Part shown: positions 29,106 to 38,631 of the stretch, in pieces | How the letters are laid out: every line of letters begins with the position of its first letter | How positions within the stretch are numbered: the first letter of the stretch is position 1 | Assembly (NCBI RefSeq): GCF_008000895.1 | Contig: NZ_CP042823.1 | Location: forward strand, 2,111,001-2,175,000 | DNA length: 64,000 nt | DNA from: Methylobacterium sp. WL1 | GTDB taxonomy: Bacteria > Pseudomonadota > Alphaproteobacteria > Rhizobiales > Beijerinckiaceae | Direction: 5' to 3' | The notes under the pieces: generated by a model | Told to the model about the DNA's origin: nothing | What the model saw: only the letters and a program-made list of their open reading frames with translations | Database searches by the model: none | Program-made: the position numbers and the translations under genes

Positions 29106-31379
29106 TTAGCCGTTCACCCGCTCGACGCTGTTGACCGGCCGTTTGCCGCGCAGCTCCGCGATGATCGCCGTGAGGTGCTGCAGGTCCCAGACCGACAGGT
29201 CGATGGTGATGTCGGTGAAGTCCTGGGTGCGGCGCTTCATCGAGATGTTGTCGATGTTGCCGTCGTGGTCGGCGATCACCTGGGCGATCTGGGCGAACAC
29301 CCCCGGCTCGTTGATCGACTTCAGCGCCAGGCGGGCCGGGAATCGCTCGCTGCCCGAGGCCTCGGTGTCCCAGCGGACGTCGAGCCAGCGCTCGGGCTCG
29401 TTGTCGAAGGCGGCGAGCGCCGCCGACTGGATCGGGTAGACGGTGACACCGACCCCGGGGGTCAGGATCCCGACGATCCGGTCGCCCGGGACCGCGCCGC
29501 CGTTCGGCGCGAAGGTCACCGGCAGGTCGCCGGCCAGGCCCCGGATCGGGATCGCGTCGCTGCGGTCCTCGGGCTTGCCCTCGCCGGCCGGGAAGGTCAG
29601 CCGCATGGTCTGGTCGGCCGAGCGCACCAGGCGGCCGGCCCCGTTCAGCACCCCCAGCGAGGAGGGCCGGCGCTCGTCGCGGTGGTCGGGATAGACCGCC
29701 CGGACCACGTCGCCGGAGAACATCTCGCCGCGCCCGACGGCGGCGAACACGTCCTCGGTGGTGGCACGGGCCAGCCGCGGCAGGGCCCCGCGCAGCTTGT
29801 CCTCCGAGAAGGTCTTGGCCGCGCGCTCGAACGCCCGGTCGAGGATCTGGCGGCCGAGCCCGGCATATTGCCGGCGGACCGCCGTCCGGGTCGCCCGCCG
29901 GATCGCCGCCCGGGCCTTGCCGGTCACCACCAGGGATTCCCAGGCGGCCGGCGGCGAGGCGCCGTCCGAGCGGCTGATCTCGACCTCGTCGCCGTTGGCG
30001 AGCTCGTGCAGCAGCGGCGCCATGCGGCCGTTGATCTTGGCGCCCACCGCCGAGTTGCCGACATCGGTGTGCACCGCGTAGGCGAAGTCGATCGGCGTCG
30101 CGCCCCGCGGCAGGGCGATCAGCCGGCCCTTCGGGGTGAAGCAGAACACCTGGTCCTGGAACAGCTCCAGTTTGGTGTGCTCCAGGAACTCCTCCGGGCT
30201 GTCGCCCTCGGCGAGCAGCTCGATGGTCCGGCGCAGCCATTGGTAGGCGCCGCTCTCGGCCGCCAGCTTCGGGTGCACGCTGCCCTCGGATCGGGCGGCC
30301 GGCTCCTTGGACGGGTCCCGGCCCGGATCCTTCGCGGCGTCCTTGCCGAGGTCCTTGTAATGGGCATGCGCCGCGATGCCGTACTCGGCGATGTCGTCCA
30401 TGGCGCAGGTGCGGATCTGCAACTCGACGCGCTGGCTCTTCGGCCCGATCACCGTGGTGTGGATCGAGCGGTAATCGTTCTGCTTCGGCGTCGAGATGTA
30501 ATCTTTGTAGCGCCCCGGGACCATCGGCCAGCTGGTGTGGACGATCCCGAGCGCCGCATAGCAATCCTGGACCGTATCCACGATCACCCGGAAGCCGAAG
30601 ATGTCGGACAGCTGCTCGAAGGCGACCGACTTGCGCTCCATCTTCGACCAGATCGAGAACGGCCGCTTCTGCCGGCCGCTGACCTCGGCGGTGATGCCCT
30701 GGGCGGAGAGCTTTTCCGTGAGCACCTGCGCGATGGTCTCGACCACCCGCTCGGACTTGGCGGTGAGGCGGGCGAGCCGCTGCTCGATGGTCGCGTAGAC
30801 CTCCGGCTCGATGTTGCGGAAGGCCAGGTCCTCCAGCTCCTCGCGCAGCTCCTGCATGCCCATCCGGCCGGCGAGCGGCGCGTAGATGTCCAGGGTCTCC
30901 TGGGCGATGCGGTGGCGCTTGTCCTCCCGCATGTGGTGGAGGGTGCGCATGTTGTGCAGGCGGTCGGCGAGCTTGACCAGCAGCACGCGCACGTCCGCCG
31001 CCACGGCGAGCAGCAGCTTGCGGAAGTTCTCGCCCTGGGCGGCCTGCTTGGAGACGAGGTCGAGCCGCTTGAGCTTGGTCAGCCCGTCGACCAGCGCGCC
31101 GATCTCCGGCCCGAACAGCCGGCGGATCTCCTCCAGGGTCGCCTCGGTGTCCTCCACGGTGTCGTGCAGGACCGCGGCCACGATGGTGGCGTCGTCGAGG
31201 TGGAGGTCGGTGAGGATCCCGGCGACTTCGAGCGGGTGTGCGAAGAACGGGTCGCCGGACGCGCGCTTCTGCGTGCCGTGCGCCTGCATGGCGTACACGT
31301 AGGCGCGGTTGAGCAGCGCCTCGTCGGCGGCCGGGTTGTAGCGCTTGACCCGCTCGACGAGTTCGTACTGGCGCATCAT
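29106..31379 (-). CDS. rsh: Bifunctional (p)ppGpp synthetase/hydrolase (RelA/SpoT homologue)
   Basis: Rsh makes and degrades the stringent-response alarmone. Domains in order are: an HD hydrolase (HDTVEDT and 'VLLVKLADRLHNMRTL'), a synthetase ('GRYKDYISTPKQNDYRSIHT'), a TGS domain ('FTPKGRLIALPRGATPIDFA') and a C-terminal ACT domain ('LALKSINEPGVFAQIAQVIA'). Both catalytic halves look complete, as in the single long Rsh of alphaproteobacteria. I place the start at ATG 31379 (MMRQYELVERV), about 757 residues. An in-frame ATG at 31571 would add 64 low-complexity residues whose DNA is a perfect 14-bp hairpin, more likely an untranslated leader. rpoZ is upstream on the same strand. Confidence 0.94.
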   Translation of the reverse strand: MMRQYELVERVKRYNPAADEALLNRAYVYAMQAHGTQKRASGDPFFAHPLEVAGILTDLHLDDATIVAAVLHDTVEDTEATLEEIRRLFGPEIGALVDGLTKLKRLDLVSKQAAQGENFRKLLLAVAADVRVLLVKLADRLHNMRTLHHMREDKRHRIAQETLDIYAPLAGRMGMQELREELEDLAFRNIEPEVYATIEQRLARLTAKSERVVETIAQVLTEKLSAQGITAEVSGRQKRPFSIWSKMERKSVAFEQLSDIFGFRVIVDTVQDCYAALGIVHTSWPMVPGRYKDYISTPKQNDYRSIHTTVIGPKSQRVELQIRTCAMDDIAEYGIAAHAHYKDLGKDAAKDPGRDPSKEPAARSEGSVHPKLAAESGAYQWLRRTIELLAEGDSPEEFLEHTKLELFQDQVFCFTPKGRLIALPRGATPIDFAYAVHTDVGNSAVGAKINGRMAPLLHELANGDEVEISRSDGASPPAAWESLVVTGKARAAIRRATRTAVRRQYAGLGRQILDRAFERAAKTFSEDKLRGALPRLARATTEDVFAAVGRGEMFSGDVVRAVYPDHRDERRPSSLGVLNGAGRLVRSADQTMRLTFPAGEGKPEDRSDAIPIRGLAGDLPVTFAPNGGAVPGDRIVGILTPGVGVTVYPIQSAALAAFDNEPERWLDVRWDTEASGSERFPARLALKSINEPGVFAQIAQVIADHDGNIDNISMKRRTQDFTDITIDLSVWDLQHLTAIIAELRGKRPVNSVERVNG

Positions 31380-31457
31380 CCGCCGAGACGTCGTCGGTTC
31401 CTGGGGGGCGCGCGGAGTCGGGATCACGGCGGACTCTCCCGCAACGGGCGTGCCGGC

Positions 31458-31494
31458 GCCAGCCCCCGGCGAGGGAAAAGCGCCGGGGGCTGGC
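31458..31494 (-). promoter_or_regulatory. Perfect hairpin in the rpoZ-rsh spacer
   Basis: GCCAGCCCCCGGCG and CGCCGGGGGCTGGC form a perfect 14-bp stem with a nine-base loop (CTTTTCCCT on the transcribed strand), about 80 bases before the rsh start codon. It could be a transcript-processing or attenuating structure controlling how much rsh is made relative to rpoZ. There is no T-run after the stem, so simple intrinsic termination is unlikely. Confidence 0.55.
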
Positions 31495-31622
31495 GTTTCG
31501 CCGTTCGAACGCAAGAACCCGGCGTCTCCGCCGGGTCCGGTCGCGGTCAGGTCGTGATCATCCAGACCCACGTGGTACGGCTCGCTGTCGTGGGCTTACA
31601 CGCGCCTCGGTGATTCTCGGGC

Positions 31623-32033
31623 TCACTCGCCCTCGTCGTCGGTCTCGACCGGCGGAGCGAGGTTCTCGAGGCCGCGCAGCAGGTCCTCCTCGCTCATGCG
31701 GTCGAACTGGACCGCCCCATCGTCGCTGGAGGATTGCGGGGCCACGGCGGCGGCGGCCGGCGAGCTCGACAGCAGCGGCACGGTCTCGGCTTCCGGCTCG
31801 TCGACCTCGACGTATTTCTGCATCGAGTGGATCAGCTGTTCCTTGAGGTCGTCGGCCGTGATCGTCTCGTCGCCGATCTCGCGCAGGGCCACGACGGGGT
31901 TCTTGTCGCGGTCGCGGTCGATGGTGAGCGGGGCGCCGGCGGCCAGGAGGCGGGCCCGATGGCTCGCCAGGAGCACCAGCTCGAACCGGTTCTCGACCTT
32001 CTCGATGCAGTCTTCGACGGTGACGCGCGCCAT
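31623..32033 (-). CDS. rpoZ: RNA polymerase omega subunit
   Basis: Omega supports assembly of RNA polymerase and is the ppGpp-binding partner at site 1. The 136-residue product starts [20 protein letters not shown] and has the '[19 protein letters not shown]' segment, both characteristic. The acidic C-terminal tail ([21 protein letters not shown]) is typical of Rhizobiales. It lies just upstream of rsh in the conserved rpoZ-rsh order. Confidence 0.96.
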   Translation of the reverse strand: MARVTVEDCIEKVENRFELVLLASHRARLLAAGAPLTIDRDRDKNPVVALREIGDETITADDLKEQLIHSMQKYVEVDEPEAETVPLLSSSPAAAAVAPQSSSDDGAVQFDRMSEEDLLRGLENLAPPVETDDEGE

Positions 32034-32233
32034 GCGGGGCGGCTCCTCAGCTAAAGCGACGGGTGATGTCGGGTGTGGCCGCACTCTACACGGAATGGCG
32101 TTGTGCAACAAGCACAGCGGGTTGCGCAGGGCGCGCGTCTGGCGGGCGCGGGGACAGGGGCGTGGGACGGGGGCGGCTGCGGTGCTTCGCGGCGGGCAGG
32201 GTCCGGGCGGGTGGCGGATTGTGCGACGCATTG

Positions 32234-32262
32234 TTGACACCCGCTGCCCCGGGTGCGAGTGC
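32234..32262 (+). promoter_or_regulatory. Candidate promoter for fabD
   Basis: TTGACA matches the -35 consensus exactly; the -10 at a 17-base spacing (GAGTGC) is poor. The site is in the 303-base divergent gap between rpoZ and fabD, about 75 bases before the fabD start. On the other strand, CTTGTT...TAGAGT near 32085-32120 could serve rpoZ. Confidence 0.3.
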
Positions 32263-32336
32263 GCGCCCCATTCGAGAGTTTCGGCCGACACGGGCGGCGT
32301 TCGCGCGCCGCCCGGCGAGAGCGATCAAGACAAGCC

Positions 32337-33277
32337 ATGCGCGCACTCATCTTTCCCGGCCAGGGCAGCCAGGCGGTCGGCATGGCGAAGGCGCTGGCCG
32401 AGGAGTTTTCGCAGGCGCGGGCCGTGCTCGACGAAGTCGACGACGCCCTGTCCCAGCCGCTCTCCCGGCTGATGTTCGAGGGGCCCGTCGAGGAACTCAC
32501 CCTCACCACCAACGCCCAGCCGGCCCTGATGGCGGCGAGCCTCGCGGTCCTGCGCGTGCTGGAGGCCGAGCGCGGCCTCGACCTCGCCCGGGACGTCGCG
32601 TGCGTGGCCGGGCATTCGCTCGGCGAGTACGCGGCGCTCGCGGCTGCCGGCAGCCTGTCGATCGCGGATGCGGCCCGGCTGCTGCGCCTGCGCGGCGAGG
32701 CCATGCAGGCGGCGGTGGCGCCGGCGTCGGCGCGATGGCGGCCCTGATCGGCACCGATGTCGAGGCGGCCCGCGGCATCGCGGAGGCGGCCTCGCTCGAA
32801 TCGGACGGTGCGGCCTGCGACGTCGCCAACGACAACGGCGGCGGCCAGGTGGTGCTGTCGGGCGACCGGGCGGCCGTGGAGCGCGCCGTCGGCATCGCCA
32901 CGGAGCGCGGGGTCAAGCGCGCCGTGATGCTCAACGTCTCCGCCCCGTTCCATTGCCGCCTGATGGCGCCCGCCGCCGACGCGATGGCGCGGGCGCTGTC
33001 CGCCGTGACCCTGAACGCCCCCCGGGTGCCGCTCTACGCCAACGTGACCGCGGCCCCGGTCGCGGACCCTGACGCGATCCGGGCGGCCCTGGTCGAGCAG
33101 GTCACCGGCACGGTGCGCTGGCGCGAGAGCGTCGCCGCCATGGCGGGCGCGGGGGCCGACCAGTTCTACGAACTCGGTGCCGGCAAGGTGCTCACCGGGC
33201 TGGTCAAGCGCATCGCGCCCCAGGCCCGCGCCGCGGCCATCGGCACGCCCGCGGACGTGGCGGCGTTCTCGCTCTAG
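32337..33277 (+). pseudogene. fabD: Malonyl-CoA:ACP transacylase, one-base frameshift
   Basis: FabD loads malonyl groups onto ACP. The N-terminal frame gives MRALIFPGQGSQAVGMAKAL and the nucleophile motif GHSLGEY with the active Ser near residue 92. A stop then follows 'AAVAPASARWRP' at 32747. Adding one G to the CCGG at about 32719-32722 reads 'APGVGAMAALIGTDVEAARG' and continues through 'NVSAPFHCRLM' (active-site His) to the stop at 33277, in all about 313 residues. FabD is normally essential and has no second copy here, so a sequence error is much the likeliest cause. It leads the fabD-fabG-acpP-fabF cluster. Confidence 0.92.
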
Positions 33278-33294
33278 GACAAAGGGAGTCCCGC

Positions 33295-34032
33295 ATGTTC
33301 GATCTCACCGGCCGGAAAGCCCTCGTGACCGGCGCCACCGGCGGCCTCGGCCAGGCGATCGCCCGGGCGCTGCACGCCCAGGGCGCCACCGTGGCGCTGT
33401 CCGGCACCAAGCCCGCGGCGCTGGAGGCCCTGGCCGCGGAACTCGGCGAGCGGGCGAGCCCGGTGGCGGCCGACCTCTCCGACAAGGACTCGGTGGAGGG
33501 CCTGGTGCCGGCGGCCGAGGCGGCGATCGGGCCCCTCGACATCCTGGTCAACAATGCCGGCATCACCCGGGACAACCTGTTCATGCGGATGAAGGACGAC
33601 GAGTGGGAGCAGGTGCTCGCCGTCAACCTCACCGCGGCCTTCCGGCTCTCGCGTGCGGCGGTGAAGGGCATGATGCGCCGCCGCTCCGGGCGGATCGTCA
33701 ACATCGGCTCGGTGGTGGGCGCGACCGGCAATCCCGGCCAGGGCAACTACGCCGCCGCCAAGGCCGGCCTCGTGGGCATGACCAAGGCGCTCGCCGCCGA
33801 GGTCGCCTCGCGCGGGATCACGGTCAACTGCATCGCGCCGGGCTTCATCAGCTCGCCGATGACCGACGCGCTCAACGAGAAGCAGCGCGAGGGCATCCTG
33901 GCGCGGGTGCCGGCCGGGCGCCTCGGCGAGGGCGCGGAGGTTGCCGCCGCCTGCATCTACCTGTCGTCCGCGGAGGCCGCGTACGTCACCGGCCACACCC
34001 TGCACGTGAACGGCGGGATGGCGATGTTCTAG
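33295..34032 (+). CDS. fabG: 3-oxoacyl-ACP reductase
   Basis: FabG reduces beta-ketoacyl-ACP using NADPH. This 245-residue short-chain dehydrogenase has TGATGGLG (12-19), NNAG (86-89) and the Ser139-Tyr152-Lys156 catalytic set ('NIGSVVGATGNPGQGNYAAA'). The ATG follows GGGAGTCCCGC, 17 bases after the fabD stop, so it is co-transcribed. The position between fabD and acpP identifies it as the housekeeping FabG rather than a paralogue. Confidence 0.96.
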   Translation: MFDLTGRKALVTGATGGLGQAIARALHAQGATVALSGTKPAALEALAAELGERASPVAADLSDKDSVEGLVPAAEAAIGPLDILVNNAGITRDNLFMRMKDDEWEQVLAVNLTAAFRLSRAAVKGMMRRRSGRIVNIGSVVGATGNPGQGNYAAAKAGLVGMTKALAAEVASRGITVNCIAPGFISSPMTDALNEKQREGILARVPAGRLGEGAEVAAACIYLSSAEAAYVTGHTLHVNGGMAMF

Positions 34033-34309
34033 GTCCGAAGCGATGCCCTAGACACGCGCAGGCCACACCGATGAAGGGATTCTGAACGGCTCTCGCCAGG
34101 GCGGGAACCCTGTGCTACCACGCCCCGCAGCCGTACAGGGGGTTGACGGTTCAGCGGGTTTTCAGTCCAAGGCCCCCCGGCGGGGCCCTCCCAGTTCACC
34201 TCGAAACACGCGCGATCGACACCGGCTCGCCAACAAGCCCGAAGGGGCGCGGCGCGGCCACGGCACCCCGAGAAGACTGACAGACCAAAAGGACGAGGAC
34301 GGAAGACCG

Positions 34310-34549
34310 ATGAGCGATATCGCTGAGCGCGTGAAGAAGATCGTCGTCGAGCATCTGGGCGTCGAGCCCGAGAAGGTGGTCGAGAGCGCCAACTTCATCG
34401 ACGACCTCGGTGCCGACAGCCTCGACACCGTCGAGCTGGTCATGGCCTTCGAGGAAGAATTCAACGTCGAGATCCCGGACGACGCCGCTGAGACCATCCA
34501 GACGGTCGGCGACGCGGTGAAGTTCCTGGAAAAGAACTCGGCCGCTTAA
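34310..34549 (+). CDS. acpP: Acyl carrier protein
   Basis: This 79-residue acidic four-helix protein has the phosphopantetheine site DSL at Ser37 ('[20 protein letters not shown]'). It carries growing acyl chains among the Fab enzymes. The 277-base gap after fabG is long enough for its own promoter, which is usual because ACP is needed in excess. A hairpin follows the gene. Confidence 0.98.
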   Translation: MSDIAERVKKIVVEHLGVEPEKVVESANFIDDLGADSLDTVELVMAFEEEFNVEIPDDAAETIQTVGDAVKFLEKNSAA

Positions 34550-34570
34550 GGCGCCGGATTCGGTTTCACG

Positions 34571-34603
34571 CGGCGCGGGTGAGGCGAAGCAGCCCCCGCG
34601 CCG
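34571..34603 (+). terminator. Hairpin after acpP
   Basis: CGGCGCGGG and CCCGCGCCG form a perfect 9-bp stem around a 15-base loop, 21 bases after the acpP stop and followed by TTCTGCGTTTC. It could lower read-through into fabF and so help ACP exceed the other Fab proteins. Confidence 0.5.
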
Positions 34604-34735
34604 TTCTGCGTTTCGCGGTTCGGTGGCACCGATCCGGCCGCGATCGGTTGTTCGAGATGCGCTCCGGCACCGGGCCGGCGTCGATGGCGGCGGGGGAGCG
34701 CTTCCCAAGACGGTTCTTGAGACGGGACAGGTAGC

Positions 34736-35998
<1,263 letters not shown>

Positions 35999-36083
35999 CG
36001 GCCGAAGCTACTTAGTCTTGCGTGATTAAAAGCAGGATCGCGGGTCTCAGCTGCGTTTCTGACTGTGCGATCCCAAACCTCAA

Positions 36084-36194
36084 CCTCATTCTGAGGTGCT
36101 GCGCAGCAGCCTTGAAGGAGGCCTCCAGGGATTGCGTTGCTGGCTGGAGGCCTCCTTCGAGGCCTCTGCTTCGCTTCGGCGCCTCAGGATGAGG
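36084..36194. repeat. Nested palindromic repeat, copy D
   Basis: The arms CCTCATTCTGAGGTGC and GCGCCTCAGGATGAGG still pair through two G-T wobbles. The inner stem CTTGAAGGAGGCCTCCAG with CTGGAGGCCTCCTTCGAG is nearly perfect. It fills the centre of the 305-base gap after fabF. Confidence 0.82.
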
Positions 36195-36303
36195 CTGCGG
36201 GTGGGAAAGACCAGGGACACCGGCTCTCGGGAGACCGATAGTCTTCAGCTTGGTCTTCTGAAACGGTGGTTGCGCAATCCCGGCACGCGCCTAACATGCC
36301 GCC

Positions 36304-36555
36304 ATGACGCTGGAATTCGCCTACCGGTTTCGGCAGGACGCATCGCGGTCGGATCTTCGGGATCTCGACCGGGTTGCATTGATGACGGCTGCGACCAGCG
36401 ACGATGGCGATGTGCTGGCACCGGGCACGGAGGGAACCATCGTCGGCGTCTATCGCGACGGTGAGGCCTACGTGGTCGAGTTTCCGACACCCGTCGGCGC
36501 GCTTGCGACGGTTCGGCCCGGGGACATCAGACTCGTCGAGCGCGCGCCGGTGTGA
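36304..36555 (+). CDS. DUF4926 domain protein
   Basis: The 83-residue protein has an SH3-like DUF4926 pattern: 'LRDLDRVALMTAATSDDG', then 'LAPGTEGTIVGVY' and 'YVVEFPTPVGALATVRPGDI'. The family is of unknown function and usually sits beside DUF6883 genes, as here. The next gene starts within its stop (GTGA), so the two are translated as a unit, an arrangement that resembles immunity/antitoxin pairs but proves nothing. Confidence 0.78.
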   Translation: MTLEFAYRFRQDASRSDLRDLDRVALMTAATSDDGDVLAPGTEGTIVGVYRDGEAYVVEFPTPVGALATVRPGDIRLVERAPV

Positions 36556-36836
36556 TCGGCGACGTCGAAGCGGTCGTCTGGACCGTCGAATGGCCCAAGA
36601 TCGTCAGCTATCTGCTCAACCCTCTGCATACCGATGGCGCCTCCAAAGCCAAGTATCTGCTGGCCTTCGGCTATGCCGCGGAGGAGCCCGAACGGCTCGC
36701 CGGTGATCTGGTGAAACATGCGGTCGATCATTGGCCGGGGCGCGCCGTGGTGCTTCCCCTCGGCTTGCCGCGCCGCGTGTTCGAAGGCCTTCTGGAAGCA
36801 CCGGATGGACGTGTCATGTCGCTCCGCAGCGTTTGA
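36552..36836 (+). CDS. DUF6883 domain protein, probably cut short by a nonsense codon
   Basis: From a GTG start overlapping the DUF4926 stop, the protein gives 'KIVSYLLNPLHTDGASKAKY' then 'LLAFGYAAEEPERLAGDL', the DUF6883 signature. Near the end, 'LLEAPDGRVMSLRSV' is followed by TGA at 36834-36836. The next codons stay in frame as 'EITSATQWRFLTAYPWKS' to a TGA at 36891-36893. DUF6883 proteins typically continue here with Trp and an 'RFVTAYP' ending, so TGA very likely replaces TGG. The gene would then have 113 residues. The loss of the final strand may inactivate it. Sequence error or true mutation cannot be told apart here. Confidence 0.72.
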   Translation: MIGDVEAVVWTVEWPKIVSYLLNPLHTDGASKAKYLLAFGYAAEEPERLAGDLVKHAVDHWPGRAVVLPLGLPRRVFEGLLEAPDGRVMSLRSV

Positions 36837-36967
36837 GAAATCACCAGCGCTACGCAGTGGCGGTTCCTCACCGCTTACCCTTGGAAGTCCTGACGGGCGA
36901 TTCGGTCTCCGCTGGAGGTGGACGTCGGCGACGCGCCGAATATGTTTGATGATCGTACCAACCTCCC

Positions 36968-37072
36968 CCTCATCCTGCGGTGCCGAAGAGTAGGCCTCGA
37001 AAAAGCTCTCCAGAGGTCACAGCGATCCCTGGCGGGCTCTTTCCAGGCTGCTACGCAGCACCGCAGGATGAG
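36968..37072. repeat. Nested palindromic repeat, copy E (compensated arms)
   Basis: CTCATCCTGCGGTGC and GCACCGCAGGATGAG pair perfectly over 15 bases, although both differ from copies C and F at the matching position (GAGG to GCGG in one arm, CCTC to CCGC in the other). The interior is diverged and shorter. It lies in the 308-base gap between the DUF6883 gene and the yidB-like gene. Confidence 0.75.
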
Positions 37073-37201
37073 TAGAGAGATTGATAAATCCGCCTGTGGC
37101 AGTCGGTGATCGCTTGAGCTCTTATGCTTCAGAAGATCGAAGCTTCGGGTCGCTTACGACCCACCAAGTCATTCCGGCTTTCACGCGGGTGACTGCAGCT
37201 C

Positions 37202-37927
37202 TCACCACCCCCGCTGCTCCTCCGCTCCCGGCACCCGCCCCTGCGGGGTGAGCGCGTGCACCACCTCCGGCAGCGCCTGGGCGAGCTGCGAGAGCAGCGT
37301 CTCGCGGTCCATCCCGGTCTGGCTCTGGAGGGTGTCGAGGGTGTCGGGGCCGAGTGCCTGGGCGAGTTGGGCCGGGGCCACCGGGCGGTTACCGCCGTGG
37401 CCGATCCAGGATTCGATCACGTCGCCCAAACCGCCCTGGCGGAAGCGGTCGACCAGGCCGTCGAGGCCGCCGAGATCACCCTGTCCGTCATCCTGTCCGA
37501 AACCGCCGCGCGGGGCCGGGTCGGCGCCGGTCCGGGCCGGGCCGGACTCGCCCGGGCCGTCGAGCATGCCGGACAGGTCGGAAAAATCGCCGGGCGGCAG
37601 GGACGGGTCGGAAGGGCCGGCCTCCCGGCGCTGGCCGGACTGGTCCCAGCCGCCGATGTCGCCCGGGTCGCCGCGCCCGCCGGAATCGGCCGGGTGCTGG
37701 CCCGGATCGCGCCCGTAGGGGCCGGCGCCGCCGGACCGGTCGGCCTCGGGCCCTGGCTCACCCTGATGGCCGCGCCCGAAGATGTCGCCGAAGCCGCCGC
37801 TGGCGCCCTTGGCGAGCAGCAGCATCACCAGGGCCTTCACCAGGGGCGACATCCCCCCGGCCCCCTGCTTCTGGCCGCCGAACATCTGACCGAGCACGCC
37901 GCCGATCGCCGATTCGAGCAAACCCAT
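37202..37927 (-). CDS. YidB-family (DUF937) protein
   Basis: The 241-residue protein opens 'MGLLESAIGGVLGQMFGG' with a hydrophobic 'LVKALVMLLLAKGASGGFG', and ends in the DUF937/YidB helical domain ('VIESWIGHGGNRPVAPAQLA', LSQLAQALPEVVHALTPQGR). Between them is about 100 residues of Gly/Pro/Asp-rich linker, longer than usual. YidB-like proteins have no settled function. The ATG is preceded by GGAGGGACG, an excellent ribosome site. Confidence 0.83.
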   Translation of the reverse strand: MGLLESAIGGVLGQMFGGQKQGAGGMSPLVKALVMLLLAKGASGGFGDIFGRGHQGEPGPEADRSGGAGPYGRDPGQHPADSGGRGDPGDIGGWDQSGQRREAGPSDPSLPPGDFSDLSGMLDGPGESGPARTGADPAPRGGFGQDDGQGDLGGLDGLVDRFRQGGLGDVIESWIGHGGNRPVAPAQLAQALGPDTLDTLQSQTGMDRETLLSQLAQALPEVVHALTPQGRVPGAEEQRGW

Positions 37928-38015
37928 AAGCGTCCCTCCGGGGCGGGCTCCGCCCGGGCTGACAACGGCGTCGGAGGGGTGGGGGTTGCAGGCCGGAGTG
38001 GATGTTGCGCTCATT

Positions 38016-38036
38016 CCCTCCCCGCAGAGGGGAGGG
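38016..38036. repeat. Short C-rich hairpin
   Basis: CCCTCCCC and GGGGAGGG pair around GCAGA; the element contains the complement of CTCTGCGGGG seen at 12.4 kb and 23.1 kb. It is upstream of the yidB-like gene, between it and a small membrane-protein gene. Confidence 0.4.
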
Positions 38037-38092
38037 AGCGCGCGCGTCGTCGGCGGGGCGAACCTTCTTTGGAACGCTGCCCCCGTGGATCC

Positions 38093-38263
38093 TCAGCGGG
38101 CCAGCGAGGCCTGGGCGGTGCTGGCGTTCGTCGGCTCGACCAGCGGGACCGTGGCGGCCGAGAGCGCCAGGGCGGCCAGGAACAGGCCGGTGGCGGCCGC
38201 ACCGGCCCGGGGGCGCGGCAGGCGAAGGGCGTAGCGTCGGGCGGAGCGCGTCAGGTTCGGCAT
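38093..38263 (-). CDS. Small single-span membrane or exported peptide, hypothetical
   Basis: This 56-residue product has a basic N-terminus (MPNLTRSARRYALRLPRPR), one hydrophobic span ('AAATGLFLAALALSAATVPL') and a short polar tail. The upstream AGAGGCGATCCG is a fair ribosome site. No family is recognised; it could be a membrane-anchored peptide or a small exported protein. Confidence 0.5.
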   Translation of the reverse strand: MPNLTRSARRYALRLPRPRAGAAATGLFLAALALSAATVPLVEPTNASTAQASLAR

Positions 38264-38361
38264 CGGATCGCCTCTTCCGGTTGTAGGCCTCATGGGCCAT
38301 GCATGCTGACGCAACGTCGGCGGGGGGTGGACCGGTTCCCGTGCCGTTCGACGCCGCGGCG

Positions 38362-38631
38362 TCAGGGCCGCGCGGCCAGGCGGCGGCCCAGGGCGCCGAG
38401 CGCGCAGCCGGCGAGGTAGGGCGGCAGCATCAGGGCGGCGCCCTCCAGCCAGAGGCCGAGCAGCCCCGGCACGATCCCGGCGAGCGCGATTCCCGCCAGC
38501 AGCACGGCCAACCCGCACAGGGCGAGCGGCACCCCCGGCCGGGCCGGCCAGCCCGCGAGCGCCCCAACCAGCAGGCCGAGCGCGGACGCCCCGGCGAGTC
38601 CGGGCCAGAAGCCGGCGATCAGCAGCGTCAC
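38362..38631 (-). CDS. Small multi-span membrane protein, hypothetical
   Basis: From a GTG start the 89 residues form three to four hydrophobic segments ('TLLIAGFWPGLAGASALGLL', 'LALCGLAVLLAGIALAGIVP', 'GLWLEGAALMLPPYLAGCAL'). The same frame upstream of the GTG is polar and Arg-rich, which supports this start. No family is recognised. Confidence 0.55.
   Translation of the reverse strand: MTLLIAGFWPGLAGASALGLLVGALAGWPARPGVPLALCGLAVLLAGIALAGIVPGLLGLWLEGAALMLPPYLAGCALGALGRRLAARP

Noticed and set aside
31440..31571. 64-residue N-terminal extension of Rsh
   Set aside because: Low-complexity, encoded by a perfect hairpin, and absent from the usual start of the family.
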